A stretch of DNA of 13,328 nucleotides from Burkholderiaceae bacterium (lineage in GTDB: Bacteria > Pseudomonadota > Gammaproteobacteria > Burkholderiales > Burkholderiaceae), in contig JAKONS010000114.1 in the NCBI GenBank assembly GCA_022701845.1, positions 1 through 13,328 of the forward strand, given 5' to 3'. Positions 12,787 through 13,328 of this stretch are shown here, piece by piece; position 1 is the first letter of the stretch, and each line of letters begins with the position of its first letter. The position numbers and the translations under genes were made by a program. The notes under the pieces were generated by a model. The model was given only the letters and a program-made list of their open reading frames with translations, was not told the DNA's origin and made no database searches.

Positions 12787-13328
12787 ATGACAGACACCGA
12801 AAACACCGGCGGCGTCGGCGCGGCCGGCGCGGCGACGGCCGCGAACCCCGAGGTGCTCGTCGAGCGCAGCGGCGGCCTGATGGTGGTCACCATCAACCGG
12901 CCGGAACAGCGCAACGCGGTGAACCGCGCGGTGTCGTACGGCGTGTGCGCTGCGCTCGACGAACTCGACCGCGACCCGGCCCTGCGCGTCGGCATCCTGA
13001 CCGGCGCCGGCGGCAACTTCTGCGCCGGCATGGACCTGAAGGCCTTTTTGCGCGGCGAGGTGACCCGGGTGGAGGGGCGCGGCATCCTGGGCATCGCGAT
13101 GACGCCGCCGCGCAAGCCGGTGATCTGCGCGGTCGAAGGCTATGCGCTGGCCGGCGGCTTCGAGGCGGTGCTGGCCTGCGACCTGCTGGTGGCCTCGCGC
13201 GAGGCGAAGTTCGGATTGCCGGAGGTCAAGCGGGGCCTGGCGGCGGCGGCCGGCGGGCTGCTGCGCCTGCCGCGCTATCTGCCGCACCACATCGCGATGG
13301 AGTTCGCGCTCACCGGCGACATGTTCCC
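12787..13328 (+). CDS. Enoyl-CoA hydratase/isomerase (crotonase family), partial
   Basis: The first 180 residues are in the window; the 3' end is cut off. After an Ala/Gly-rich leader of about 20 residues the crotonase fold begins with VTINRPEQRNAVNR (34-47). Oxyanion-hole segments are NFCAGMDLKAF (77-87) and VEGYALAGGFEAVLACDL (116-133). E126 and E146 (FGLPEVKRGL) occupy the positions of the two catalytic glutamates of enoyl-CoA hydratase, so hydratase activity is plausible. I start it at the ATG at 12787 because GAGGG lies at 12775-12779. An ATG at 12766 overlapping the previous stop is in the same frame and would add seven residues. Adding water to the enoyl-CoA made by the dehydrogenase would give the beta-hydroxyacyl-CoA that a retro-aldol lyase would cleave. 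Confidence 0.92.
   Translation, partial: MTDTENTGGVGAAGAATAANPEVLVERSGGLMVVTINRPEQRNAVNRAVSYGVCAALDELDRDPALRVGILTGAGGNFCAGMDLKAFLRGEVTRVEGRGILGIAMTPPRKPVICAVEGYALAGGFEAVLACDLLVASREAKFGLPEVKRGLAAAAGGLLRLPRYLPHHIAMEFALTGDMF

Overview
The window is very GC-rich protein-coding DNA with tightly packed genes and only short AT-rich gaps. It carries two tripartite tricarboxylate transporter-type (TctC/Bug) periplasmic binding proteins with no transporter membrane genes beside them. This points to a Burkholderiales-type betaproteobacterium (Bordetella, Achromobacter, Cupriavidus or Variovorax-like). That placement is inferred from gene content and composition, not from a marker gene. I see no rRNA, tRNA, CRISPR array, insertion sequence or phage gene.

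Layout. (1) 1-142, minus strand: the start of a thiamine pyrophosphate-dependent enzyme, running off the left edge. (2) 143-358: an AT-rich divergent promoter region with palindromes. (3) 359-3815, plus strand: a three-gene operon of acyl-CoA dehydrogenase, family III CoA-transferase and metallo-beta-lactamase-fold hydrolase. (4) 3825-4628, minus strand: a TetR-type regulator convergent with that operon, with a hairpin spanning both stop codons. (5) 4629-4843: a divergent regulatory region with an operator-like inverted repeat. (6) 4844-5854: the first TctC-like binding protein. (7) 5855-6110: a promoter region with a 34-nt near-perfect palindrome. (8) 6111 to the right edge, plus strand: a tightly spaced operon of two tandem thiolase-like proteins, a DUF35 OB-fold protein, a second TctC-like protein, a third thiolase-like protein, a zinc-ribbon DUF35 protein, a nitronate monooxygenase-like flavoprotein and a crotonase (cut by the edge).

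How the genes may work together. The set looks like a catabolic acyl-CoA pathway: a substrate is captured in the periplasm, activated by CoA transfer, dehydrogenated, hydrated and cleaved at a C-C bond. The point of interest is the cleavage module. By eye, all three thiolase-like proteins lack the nucleophilic cysteine of true thiolases. Two DUF35 proteins are encoded with them, and one of these has lost all four usual zinc-ligand cysteines. This resembles the thiolase-like retro-aldolase/DUF35 pairs known from steroid side-chain breakdown (Ltp2 with ChsH2), but it is duplicated and unusually arranged. The substrate cannot be read from the sequence.
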